A stretch of DNA of 7,981 nt from an uncultured Eubacteriales bacterium (GTDB lineage: Bacteria; Bacillota; Clostridia; Peptostreptococcales; Anaerovoracaceae), in the NCBI GenBank assembly GCA_959021945.1, contig CAUEYG010000051.1, positions 1 through 7,981 on the forward strand, given 5' to 3'. This document shows, in pieces, positions 1 through 6,049 of this stretch. The position numbers and the translations under genes were made by a program. Under the pieces are notes generated by a model. It was not told where the DNA came from, searched no databases, and saw only the letters and a program-made list of their open reading frames with translations. Positions within the stretch are counted from its first letter, which is position 1. Each line of letters starts with the position of its first letter.

Positions 1-221
1 GTTCCGTCGCCGCCTGCTGCTATGATCTGTCTGTATTGGCTTGTGTCCATAGTGGCAAAAGCCCTGTCAATAGTCATCCCTTTCGCCGCCCGTATGGGAA
101 TTACTTGATATCCCTCTGTTTGAAAACGGTCTATGATGTAATCCAAATTGTTTTTAAACAATCCATTTCCTGAGTTGGGATTGTAGAATAATAATACTTT
201 TTCCGCTTCTTTTTCACACAT
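1..221 (-). CDS. Diacylglycerol kinase / YegS-DgkB-family lipid kinase, N-terminal 73 codons (cut by window edge)
   Basis: This ATP-dependent lipid kinase family phosphorylates diacylglycerol or related lipids at the membrane and usually feeds phosphatidic acid back into phospholipid synthesis. Translating the minus strand from the ATG at 221 gives an open frame to the window edge. It starts MCEKEAEKVLLFYNPNSGNG, and NPNSGNG (residues 14-20) is the N-terminal nucleotide-binding strand-loop of the DAGK catalytic domain. The last codons read AAGGDG (residues 68-73), the family's GGDGT glycine-rich motif, cut before the T. The start is firm: ATG shares one base with the folC stop (TAATG), and a GGGAG box lies about 11 bases upstream inside folC. 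This suggests translational coupling. The C-terminal three quarters lie outside the window, so DgkB cannot be told from other YegS-like kinases or the true substrate named. Confidence 0.85.
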   Translation of the reverse strand, partial: MCEKEAEKVLLFYNPNSGNGLFKNNLDYIIDRFQTEGYQVIPIRAAKGMTIDRAFATMDTSQYRQIIAAGGDG

Positions 222-1501
222 TACTTGAACATCTCCCTTATTTCTCCGATTAAATACAGTGAGCCTGCAACAAGAATGACATCCGGCTTGTCCGGCATAG
301 CCATGGCCATGGGAACTGCGGATTTACCGCTTTCGGCCACCTGGCATACTGCGCCCTTTTCCCGTAAAAGGCCGGCTAGCTCGCCTGCCGGTAGTTTTCT
401 CGGGTTATCCGGCTCTGTCGCAATAAACCGGTCGGTAATCATCCTCAGCTGATGGGTAATCTTATCCGTTTCTTTGTCTGCCAGCATCCCTGTTATCACC
501 AGGATCTTTTTACCAGGAAAGCAGTTTTTCATAGTTTCTTTTAGGACCACAGCTCCCGCCTCATTGTGGGCGCCGTCCAAAACAATGCAGGGCTTTCCTT
601 CGAAAACCTCAAAACGCCCCGGCTGTCTGGCGTTTTGCAGGCCTTTATATAATTTATCGCGTCTAACTTTTATTATACTCTGTTTTCTAAGAATTTCCAA
701 GGCGATCAGCGCTGTTTTCACATTTTCCGCCTGGTGTCTGCCTGCCATAGAAATGTTCACATTGCTGTAGTCTGTGCCGTAAATCTGCAGATCAAGCCGG
801 CTACCGGCTGCTGATTCTTCCTGTATGCCATACTTTATCTTTGCAGCATCATACAGGATGCTCCCTTGTTCATACGCCTTACGGGCAATGACTGCTGCTG
901 CCTCCCGCTGCTTTACATTGGATACAACCGGCACACCCTTTTTTATGATACCGGCCTTTTCTCCGGCAATCTCTGCTAAGGTGCTCCCCAGCTGCTGCAT
1001 ATGGTCAAAGGAAATAGAGGTAATGATGGAAAGGAGGGGCTTTTCAATCACATTGGTAGAATCGCCGCTTCCTCCAAGGCCTACTTCTAAAATCACAAAG
1101 TCCGCATCCTGGGCTGCAAAATACAAAAATGCAATGGCAGTCACCACCTCGAACTCGGTAGGTGAATCATATCCTTGATTTACCATTTCTTCTGTTTTTT
1201 CTACAACCTGGGCAGTATAAAGAGTTAATTCTTTGTCAGAAATAGTTCTGCCGTCCATCTGAATCCGCTCGTTAAAGCTCTGGATATAAGGCGAGGTATA
1301 AAGCCCCACCTTATATCCGTTTTCACGGAGCCCTTCGTAAAGAAATTTGCAGACAGACCCTTTTCCGTTGGTCCCTGCCACATGGATAACCTTCAACCCT
1401 TTTTCCGGATTCCCCAGCTTTTCCAGCAGCAGATTCATTCTCTCCAGCCCCAGGATGCTTCCAAAGCGGTCAAATTCATGTATTCTTGCAATTGCATCCA
1501 T
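221..1501 (-). CDS. folC: Bifunctional folylpolyglutamate synthase / dihydrofolate synthase
   Basis: This Mur-ligase-family enzyme acts in the cytosol. It adds glutamate to dihydropteroate and extends the polyglutamate tail of folates, using ATP. The 426 residues match the family's usual length of about 420-440. Visible motifs are the P-loop GTNGKGS (residues 43-49), the second family signature EVGLGGSGDSTNVI (139-152), SFDHMQQLG (164-172), EKAGIIK (181-187, region of the carbamylated Lys), the HQAEN stretch (256-260), PGRFE (294-298) and LDGAHN (308-313), which opens the C-terminal Mur-ligase domain. The signature reads GGSGDSTN where GGRLDATN is commonest, still within the family pattern. 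The start follows a GGGGGA ribosome binding site 8-9 bases upstream. The gene lies 16 bp after valS and overlaps the lipid kinase start by one base, so the three are probably cotranscribed under the T-box. Confidence 0.96.
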   Translation of the reverse strand: MDAIARIHEFDRFGSILGLERMNLLLEKLGNPEKGLKVIHVAGTNGKGSVCKFLYEGLRENGYKVGLYTSPYIQSFNERIQMDGRTISDKELTLYTAQVVEKTEEMVNQGYDSPTEFEVVTAIAFLYFAAQDADFVILEVGLGGSGDSTNVIEKPLLSIITSISFDHMQQLGSTLAEIAGEKAGIIKKGVPVVSNVKQREAAAVIARKAYEQGSILYDAAKIKYGIQEESAAGSRLDLQIYGTDYSNVNISMAGRHQAENVKTALIALEILRKQSIIKVRRDKLYKGLQNARQPGRFEVFEGKPCIVLDGAHNEAGAVVLKETMKNCFPGKKILVITGMLADKETDKITHQLRMITDRFIATEPDNPRKLPAGELAGLLREKGAVCQVAESGKSAVPMAMAMPDKPDVILVAGSLYLIGEIREMFK

Positions 1502-1517
1502 TGATCAGTCCCCCTTT

Positions 1518-4196
1518 TTATAATTTTCCTTCTACCATGGCCAGACGGTCGCATACTTTTGCCAGCATATCTTCGTATTTGGCCATTTTTTCTTGCTCTT
1601 CCTTTACCACTTTTTCCGGCGCTTTTTTTACAAAGCCTTCGTTAGACAACTTGCCTTTTACCCGTTTTACTTCGCCCTCCAGCTTTTTCTTTTCTTTTGT
1701 CAGGCGCTCAAGCTCGGCCTGATAGTCTACCAGATCATCGAGAGGGATGAAGATTTCCGCACCGTTAATGACAGCTGACATTACTTCTTCCGGCACTTGG
1801 GCTTTGTCCTCTGTAAAGGTAATCTCTGTAATATTGGCCAGCTTTTTAATATAACGTTCTCCTGCCTTTATGGTATCCATGGCCTCTCCCTTTGCCAAGA
1901 TCACTGCCCGCAGCTGCCTGCTTGGAGCTGCATCTGCTTCTGCCCGGATATTTCGGATGCTGCGGATGGCATCCATGGCCATCATCAGCTTTTTCACTTC
2001 TGCTTCATAAGCCAGGCTTTCATCATATAGGGGCCAGTGTTCTTTTATGAGGAAGTTGTCCGGGTTATCTTTTGCTGGCTCTTCCTTTGGAAGGAAGCTC
2101 CAAATTTCTTCTGTAATATACGGCATGAACGGATGGAGCATGCGGAGCATATCCTTCAACGCTTTTACCAGCACATATCTTGCTGTCTCTTTGTCCGCCT
2201 CATCATGACCGTAAAGTCTGCCCTTTACAATTTCAATGTACCAGTCGCAGTATTCGTTCCAGATCAGTTCGTAAACCCGCTGTCCGGCCAGGGCCAGATC
2301 GAATTTTTCCATGGTTTCTGTTACATATTTTGCAGCATCGTTTACTCTGGACAGGATCCATTTATCCTCGTCCTGAAGTCCTGCTTTATCAGACATTGCC
2401 TTAAAGCTGCCCTCTTCATCCTGCAGGTTCATGATTACGAACCGAGATGCGTTCCACAATTTATTGGCAAAGTTTCTGGAGCTTTCCAGCTTGTCCTCTT
2501 TAAAACGCATATCATTTCCCGGTGTAATGCCTGTAGTCAGCATAAAGCGCAGGGCGTCTGCGCCGTACTGGTCGATGATTTCCAGCGGGTCAATGCCGTT
2601 TCCCAGGGATTTGCTCATCTTTCGGCCTTCTGCATCTCTCACAAGGCCGTGCACATACACATATTGAAACGGCGATTCTCCTGTGGTTTCCAGGGCAGAA
2701 AACACCATGCGCACAACCCAGAAAAAGATAATATCATAGCCTGTTACCAGCACATCCGTAGGATAGAAGTATTTCAGATCTTCTGTTTCCTCCGGCCATC
2801 CCAGTGTGGAAAAAGGCCAAAGGGCTGAGGAAAACCAGGTGTCCAGCACGTCTTCGTCTTGTTTTAAATTGTGGCTGCCGCAAAGGGTGCACTTGTCAGG
2901 GGTTGATTCGGCTACGATGATCTGTCCGCAGTCCTGGCAGTACCACGCAGGAATCCGGTGTCCCCACCAGAGCTGGCGGGAGATGCACCAATCCCGGATC
3001 TCTTCCAGCCAGTGCAGATACGTTTTTTCAAAGCGCTCCGGCACATGGGTCAGTTTTCCGGTTTTCGCAGCTTCAATGGCGGGCTTTGCCAATTCTTCCA
3101 TGGCCACGAACCACTGATCGGACAGCATAGGTTCAATAACAGTGCCGCAGCGGTAACATTCCCCTACAGGGATCACTTTATCTTCTGTCTTAACAAGATA
3201 TCCTGCATCTTCAAGGTCCGCTACCCAGGCTTTTCTGCATTCATAGCGATCCATGCCTTGGTATTTTCCTGCCAGGCTGTTCATGGTAGCGTCTTCGTTA
3301 ATGCAGCAGAGGCTCTCCAGGTCGTTTCGCTGTCCCACTTCAAAGTCATTGGCGTCGTGGGCTGGTGTAATCTTTACAGCCCCTGTTCCTTTTTCCGGGT
3401 CAGGGTAAGGATCTGCAATTACGGGGATTTCTCTTCCTACCAGAGGCAAAATTACCTTTTTTCCCACCAACTCTTTGTATCGCTCGTCATCCGGATGTAC
3501 GGCAATGGCAATATCGCCAAACATGGTCTCAGGCCTTGATGTGGCCACTACCACCCCTTCTCCTCCGTCTGCTGCCGGATAGCGGAAATACCAGTACTTT
3601 CCGTTTTTATCTTCATGTTCTACTTCTGCATCAGACAAGGAGGTTCCGCATTTTGGACACCAGTTAATGAGGCGGTTTCCTCTGTAAATATAACCTTTTT
3701 CATACAGCTTTACGAAAAAGTGATTTACTGCTTTGTTGCAGCCTTCGTCCATGGTAAAGCGCTCTCTGCTCCAGTCGCAGGAGTCTCCCAGCTTTCTGCA
3801 CTGTTTTGTAATTTTTCCGCCGTAAATGCGTTTCCAATCCCAGGCTCTTTTGAGGAAGGCTTCTCTTCCAATGTCTTCTTTTTCAAGTCCTTCATCCTGT
3901 CTCAGTTTTTCTACCACTTTTACTTCTGTTGCAATGCTGGCGTGGTCGCTGCCTGGGAGCCACAGGGCGCTGTAGCCCTGAAGCCGTTTAAATCTGGTGA
4001 GCACATCCTGCAGGGTCTGGTCCAGAGCATGTCCCATATGGAGCTGCCCTGTAATATTAGGAGGCGGCATTACAATGGTAAAAGGCTTTTTATCAGGGTC
4101 TCTCTCTGCTTTAAAAGCCCCCTTTTCCTCCCACATGGCATAGATGCGGTCTTCAAATTCTTTTGGATTATATGTTTTGGCAAGATTTTTTTCCAT
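1518..4196 (-). CDS. valS: Valine--tRNA ligase
   Basis: This class Ia aminoacyl-tRNA synthetase charges tRNA-Val in the cytosol and hydrolyses mischarged threonine. At 892 residues it is of normal length for bacterial ValRS. In order: PPPNITG (44-50), the ATP-binding HIGH motif as HMGH (53-56), CPKC (180-183), the editing-domain segment TSRPETMFGD (219-228) and GTGAVKITPAHD (270-281), a CxxC-CxxC zinc-ribbon-like pair (Cys 420, 423, 436, 439) just before DEDVLDTWFSSALWPFSTLGW (447-467), KMSKS (526-530), the anticodon-binding region, and a Lys/Glu-rich C-terminal coiled coil (about 820-892) that binds the tRNA corner. The ATG follows a purine run (GGAAAGGAAG) about 9-10 bases upstream. The T-box leader upstream controls it, although 356 bp lie between the T-box terminator and this start. 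folC follows after 16 bp. Nothing suggests truncation or frameshift. Confidence 0.98.
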   Translation of the reverse strand: MEKNLAKTYNPKEFEDRIYAMWEEKGAFKAERDPDKKPFTIVMPPPNITGQLHMGHALDQTLQDVLTRFKRLQGYSALWLPGSDHASIATEVKVVEKLRQDEGLEKEDIGREAFLKRAWDWKRIYGGKITKQCRKLGDSCDWSRERFTMDEGCNKAVNHFFVKLYEKGYIYRGNRLINWCPKCGTSLSDAEVEHEDKNGKYWYFRYPAADGGEGVVVATSRPETMFGDIAIAVHPDDERYKELVGKKVILPLVGREIPVIADPYPDPEKGTGAVKITPAHDANDFEVGQRNDLESLCCINEDATMNSLAGKYQGMDRYECRKAWVADLEDAGYLVKTEDKVIPVGECYRCGTVIEPMLSDQWFVAMEELAKPAIEAAKTGKLTHVPERFEKTYLHWLEEIRDWCISRQLWWGHRIPAWYCQDCGQIIVAESTPDKCTLCGSHNLKQDEDVLDTWFSSALWPFSTLGWPEETEDLKYFYPTDVLVTGYDIIFFWVVRMVFSALETTGESPFQYVYVHGLVRDAEGRKMSKSLGNGIDPLEIIDQYGADALRFMLTTGITPGNDMRFKEDKLESSRNFANKLWNASRFVIMNLQDEEGSFKAMSDKAGLQDEDKWILSRVNDAAKYVTETMEKFDLALAGQRVYELIWNEYCDWYIEIVKGRLYGHDEADKETARYVLVKALKDMLRMLHPFMPYITEEIWSFLPKEEPAKDNPDNFLIKEHWPLYDESLAYEAEVKKLMMAMDAIRSIRNIRAEADAAPSRQLRAVILAKGEAMDTIKAGERYIKKLANITEITFTEDKAQVPEEVMSAVINGAEIFIPLDDLVDYQAELERLTKEKKKLEGEVKRVKGKLSNEGFVKKAPEKVVKEEQEKMAKYEDMLAKVCDRLAMVEGKL

Positions 4197-4251
4197 TTAT
4201 CTTTCTTCCTTTCCTTATTGTCCTTTTCTTAAGTTGGGTGTTGAGTCAGGC

Positions 4252-4268
4252 AGTCTGGGCGGGCCAGA
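4252..4268 (-). repeat. GC-rich hairpin upstream of the valS ribosome binding site
   Basis: On the minus strand GTCTGG, a five-base CCCGC loop and CCAGAC form a perfect 6-bp stem. It is the only GC-rich fold in an AT-rich spacer. Flanking AGTTGG and CCAACT about 40 bases apart could extend it as an outer stem. The structure ends about 35 bases before the valS ribosome binding site, with no U-run after it, so it is not a terminator. Confidence 0.4.
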
Positions 4269-4328
4269 CAGGCCAACTCTATAGCTTTTTCGGAAAAAAT
4301 GCGGTGGCAGAAAAGGGCATTTTTCTAA

Positions 4329-4370
4329 TTTTATATCTTTTTGCAGATTTTTGAGGAAAAAGATATAAAA
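4329..4370 (-). repeat. Hairpin repeat copy 2: perfect 14-bp arms, 14-nt loop
   Basis: The arms TTTTATATCTTTTT and AAAAAGATATAAAA (4329-4342 and 4357-4370) are exact reverse complements. The loop read on the minus strand is CCTCAAAAATCTGC. The length and perfection of the arms make chance unlikely even in AT-rich DNA. The inner nine bases of each arm, and much of the loop, recur at 4459-4490. Confidence 0.8.
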
Positions 4371-4458
4371 CTTTCCCGCTAGAGCTGCTGTTTTTTCCGT
4401 TTTTTTGCCGGATACCGAATTTAGGCTAATTTTCACCCTGGCAATCCTACATCTTTTA

Positions 4459-4490
4459 TATCTTTTTGCTTAATTTTCGAGAAAAAGATA
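4459..4490 (-). repeat. Hairpin repeat copy 1: 9-bp arms, 14-nt loop
   Basis: The arms TATCTTTTT and AAAAAGATA (4459-4467 and 4482-4490) are perfect, and the loop on the minus strand is CTCGAAAATTAAGC. Beyond the arms the pairing continues with one mismatch (TTTA against CAAG). The arm core, the loop length and the loop ends match copy 2, which lies about 125 bp away. Confidence 0.75.
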
Positions 4491-4500
4491 CAAGTCTTTG

Positions 4501-4517
4501 GGATTTTTGAAAAATCC
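4501..4517. repeat. Perfect palindrome, 8-bp arms around one base
   Basis: GGATTTTT-G-AAAAATCC is an exact inverted repeat with a single central base. The one-base centre makes it more natural as a DNA site or the core of a small hairpin with 3-5 opened bases. It lies 10 bp from hairpin copy 1. No U-run follows on either strand that would make it a terminator. Confidence 0.6.
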
Positions 4518-4552
4518 GGCACCTTTCCCCTTCTCGATATTACCTACATAAT

Positions 4553-4588
4553 AAAAAAATCCGCCCTCTATTGCTAAAGGACGGATTG
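4553..4588 (-). terminator. T-box-controlled intrinsic terminator of the valS leader
   Basis: On the minus strand AATCCGTCCT (4588-4579) pairs with AGGGCGGATT (4568-4559) as ten pairs, one of them G-U. The loop is ten bases, and the stem runs directly into seven consecutive T (4559-4553). The 5' arm overlaps the CCGTCCTTT that pairs with the T-box sequence in the antiterminator, so the two folds exclude each other. Transcripts reading through from the isomerase gene would also end here when tRNA-Val is charged. Confidence 0.93.
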
Positions 4589-4766
4589 TTCCGCGGTACC
4601 ACCTTTATTCCGGGGCAGCCATTCGGCTCCCGGCTCTCATTTCCGGCGAGACTCCAAAGCAACCTTCAGAAAACGTTTCCCTTAAAAGTCTCTCAGCCTG
4701 GGACTTTCTCTCTGTTAAGGACTATTTCCCTACTCCTCTTTTTCATCATCTCTTATACAGTTACAT
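4553..4766 (-). promoter_or_regulatory. T-box riboswitch (valine, GUU specifier) controlling valS
   Basis: This leader senses uncharged tRNA-Val and lets transcription enter valS. The T-box core AAAGGTGGTACCGCGG lies at 4606-4591, preceded by AAT. AAAGG pairs with CCTTT (4580-4576) and GCGG with CCGT around the seven-base bulge TGGTACC. The fourth bulge base, U, fits the A discriminator of tRNA-Val. Stem I spans about 4752-4648: GAGAT/GTCTC at the base, a GATGA kink-turn-like stretch, AGTA on the 5' side of the specifier loop, GGGAAA/TTTTCT above it, then CCTTA/TAAGG and AAAGTC/GACTTT with AGAGAG and a GGCTGAGA apical loop. The specifier loop's 3' strand reads GAAG-GTT-G, so the codon is GTT (4663-4661). 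A Stem III-like hairpin (CCGG arms) lies at about 4650-4627. The T-box call is certain. The specifier codon is my manual fold. Confidence 0.95.
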
Positions 4767-4772
4767 AAAATT

Positions 4773-4800
4773 AGTTTACCCCATTCTATGAAAATGTCAA
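4773..4800 (-). promoter_or_regulatory. Sigma-A-type promoter of the valS T-box leader
   Basis: A perfect -35 box TTGACA (4800-4795), a 16-bp spacer and a -10-like TAAACT (4778-4773, four of six consensus bases) put the start near 4766, about 14 bases before Stem I. The -35 box begins only eight bases after the isomerase stop codon, so the promoter nearly abuts the upstream gene. Confidence 0.75.
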
Positions 4801-4808
4801 GAAATTCT

Positions 4809-5555
4809 TTACGCCTGACCTTCCATATAGTTTGCTTTCAGCTGTCCAATTTTTTCATTAAAAGCAGCAGCCTGTTTCTGTTGGAGCAGCTGATCTGCGA
4901 TCTGGGTCTTCACAGCTTCAAAATCCTGTGTTCCAGGCTCGCCCCGCTTTTCTACTTTGATCAGGTGATAGCCAAACTGGGTTTTTACCGGGTCAGTCAC
5001 TGTTCCGATTTCTGCTGAAAAAGCGGCATCTTCAAATTCCTTGACCATCTGGCCCTTTCCAAACTCTCCCAGATCTCCGCCCTTTTCCTTTGATGGGCAG
5101 GAGGAATGGGCTTTGGCAGCTTCTTCAAAGGTAGTTTCCCCTTTGTCAATGGCATCAAAGATCTCTTTTGCCTTTGCTTCTGAGTCTACCAGAATATGCT
5201 TTGCCTGCACGGTCTGTCCCTTTGCAAACTGCTCTTTGTTTGCCTCGTAAAAGGCTCTGGCTTCCTCTTCGTCCACTGCAATATCTTTGATTACCTCGGA
5301 CATGGCCATCTGAGAAATAATTTCTTTTTTCATCTTTGCCATTATGTCAGCGAATTCCTGGGTTTCATCTAATTTTTCGTCTTCCCCGTACTTTGCAAAG
5401 AGGTGAAACGCAATAAACTGGTCCATAAAATACTGTTTTGCCTGAGGGTTGGATGCGTATTCTCTCTGCTGAGGAGGAATCTTTTGTAAAAATTCGTCAA
5501 AGTCCGCTTGTGTCAATTTCTCGCCTGCAACTACTGCCAATACTTCCTGATTCAT
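4809..5555 (-). CDS. Parvulin-type peptidyl-prolyl cis-trans isomerase, cytosolic
   Basis: This enzyme catalyses cis-trans isomerisation of X-Pro bonds and can act as a folding helper. The 248 residues comprise a helical SurA/PrsA-like N-terminal part (1-110), a parvulin (PpiC) domain (about 115-204) and a Gln/Lys-rich C-terminal helix. In the parvulin domain AKHILV (118-123), GGDLGEFGKGQM (159-170) and QFGYHLIKVEKR (193-204) are the standard family blocks. There is no signal peptide, lipobox or hydrophobic segment, so unlike PrsA it should work in the cytosol. A strong AAAGGAG, about seven bases before the ATG and overlapping the end of the upstream gene, fixes the start. It lies 13 bp after the SseB-domain gene and is the last gene of the larB operon. 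No terminator of its own separates it from the valS promoter. The physiological client is unknown. Confidence 0.93.
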   Translation of the reverse strand: MNQEVLAVVAGEKLTQADFDEFLQKIPPQQREYASNPQAKQYFMDQFIAFHLFAKYGEDEKLDETQEFADIMAKMKKEIISQMAMSEVIKDIAVDEEEARAFYEANKEQFAKGQTVQAKHILVDSEAKAKEIFDAIDKGETTFEEAAKAHSSCPSKEKGGDLGEFGKGQMVKEFEDAAFSAEIGTVTDPVKTQFGYHLIKVEKRGEPGTQDFEAVKTQIADQLLQQKQAAAFNEKIGQLKANYMEGQA

Positions 5556-5568
5556 AAATTTTCTCCTT

Positions 5569-6045
5569 TTAATTTGACGCTTCTTGTGAAGCCGCCTCTT
5601 TTTTCATATCTTTGATCATACCTTCTATCATTTCCGATGTAAAGCAAATATTTTCTCCCATTGGATTGATCACAAATCCCCGCACTGCTTTGCTCTGACT
5701 TAAAATCATATTAGCCAGGTCTTCAAAGTTAACGATCATACTGTGCTGGTTGGACTCTGAGCTGCACTTTCTCAGCTCTTCTCCATGCGTAAACACGGGA
5801 TAATACAAATCGCCGTTTTTGGCTTTTATCATTTCAAAGCTGATGGTAGTATCCTTTTCCAGTGCCACCTGTCCATCTTCTCCCTCTGCAACCGGGTCCC
5901 GATCCAGGGAAATGGGCGCCAGAAGCTTGGCCCGCACCACTTCATTGAGAAGCTTTACTGTATTTTCCTGGGTAGCTTGCTGTTTCGCTTTACTGATACT
6001 TTCTACCAGACTGTCATTTCGAATGGGTTTTGGTGCTTCTGCCAT
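5569..6045 (-). CDS. SseB N-terminal-domain protein
   Basis: The 158-residue soluble protein fits the SseB N-terminal domain family, whose molecular role is not settled. What supports this is an early LLNEVVRAKLLAPIS stretch (32-46), the central LYYPVFTHGEEL block (80-91; family pattern: polar-Y/F-P-A/V-F-T-x-x-E-E-L), an FEDLANMIL helix (107-115), and RGFVINPMGENICFT (122-136), the family's glycine-NPxG segment near the end. Residues 47-66 are acidic and divergent. There are no transmembrane segments, signal peptide or catalytic motif. AGGAG in the last codons of larC precedes the ATG, and the gap to larC is 4 bp. It is therefore translated with larC and the isomerase, but this gives no clear function. 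SseB was named for enhanced serine sensitivity in E. coli, which should not be carried over. Confidence 0.8.
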   Translation of the reverse strand: MAEAPKPIRNDSLVESISKAKQQATQENTVKLLNEVVRAKLLAPISLDRDPVAEGEDGQVALEKDTTISFEMIKAKNGDLYYPVFTHGEELRKCSSESNQHSMIVNFEDLANMILSQSKAVRGFVINPMGENICFTSEMIEGMIKDMKKEAASQEASN

Positions 6046-6049
6046 AACG

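Larger units (their letters stand above)
4197..4552 (-). other. Long untranslated spacer between the T-box terminator and valS, rich in inverted repeats
   Basis: This stretch should be the untranslated 5' part of the valS message after antitermination. T-box leaders normally put the terminator a few tens of bases before the coding sequence; here the distance is 356 bp. I find no convincing gene. A 73-codon frame starting at GTG 4436 has no ribosome binding site, runs through a palindrome, and has low-complexity composition. The stretch holds two hairpins with 14-nt loops (4329-4370 and 4459-4490), a perfect palindrome (4501-4517), and a GTCTGG/CCAGAC hairpin nearer the ribosome binding site (about 4252-4268). 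A weak internal promoter, TTGCCA with TAAATT 15 bp later, is possible around 4423-4443. The most likely origin is accumulation of short intergenic repeats. Confidence 0.6.

Noticed and set aside
2037..2828. 263-codon plus-strand frame inside valS
   Set aside because: It is a shadow of the valS coding sequence on the other strand, with no ribosome binding site or family resemblance.
4215..4436. 73-codon minus-strand frame starting at GTG in the valS leader
   Set aside because: It has no ribosome binding site, crosses a perfect 14-bp palindrome, shows low-complexity Lys/Phe content, and has no recognisable motif.
4459..4490. Reading the hairpin repeats as CRISPR repeats
   Set aside because: Only two nearby copies with different stems, no regular spacer array and no cas genes.
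4501..4517. Palindrome as an extra intrinsic terminator before valS
   Set aside because: No U-run follows on the valS strand, and a loop of one base would force the stem to open.
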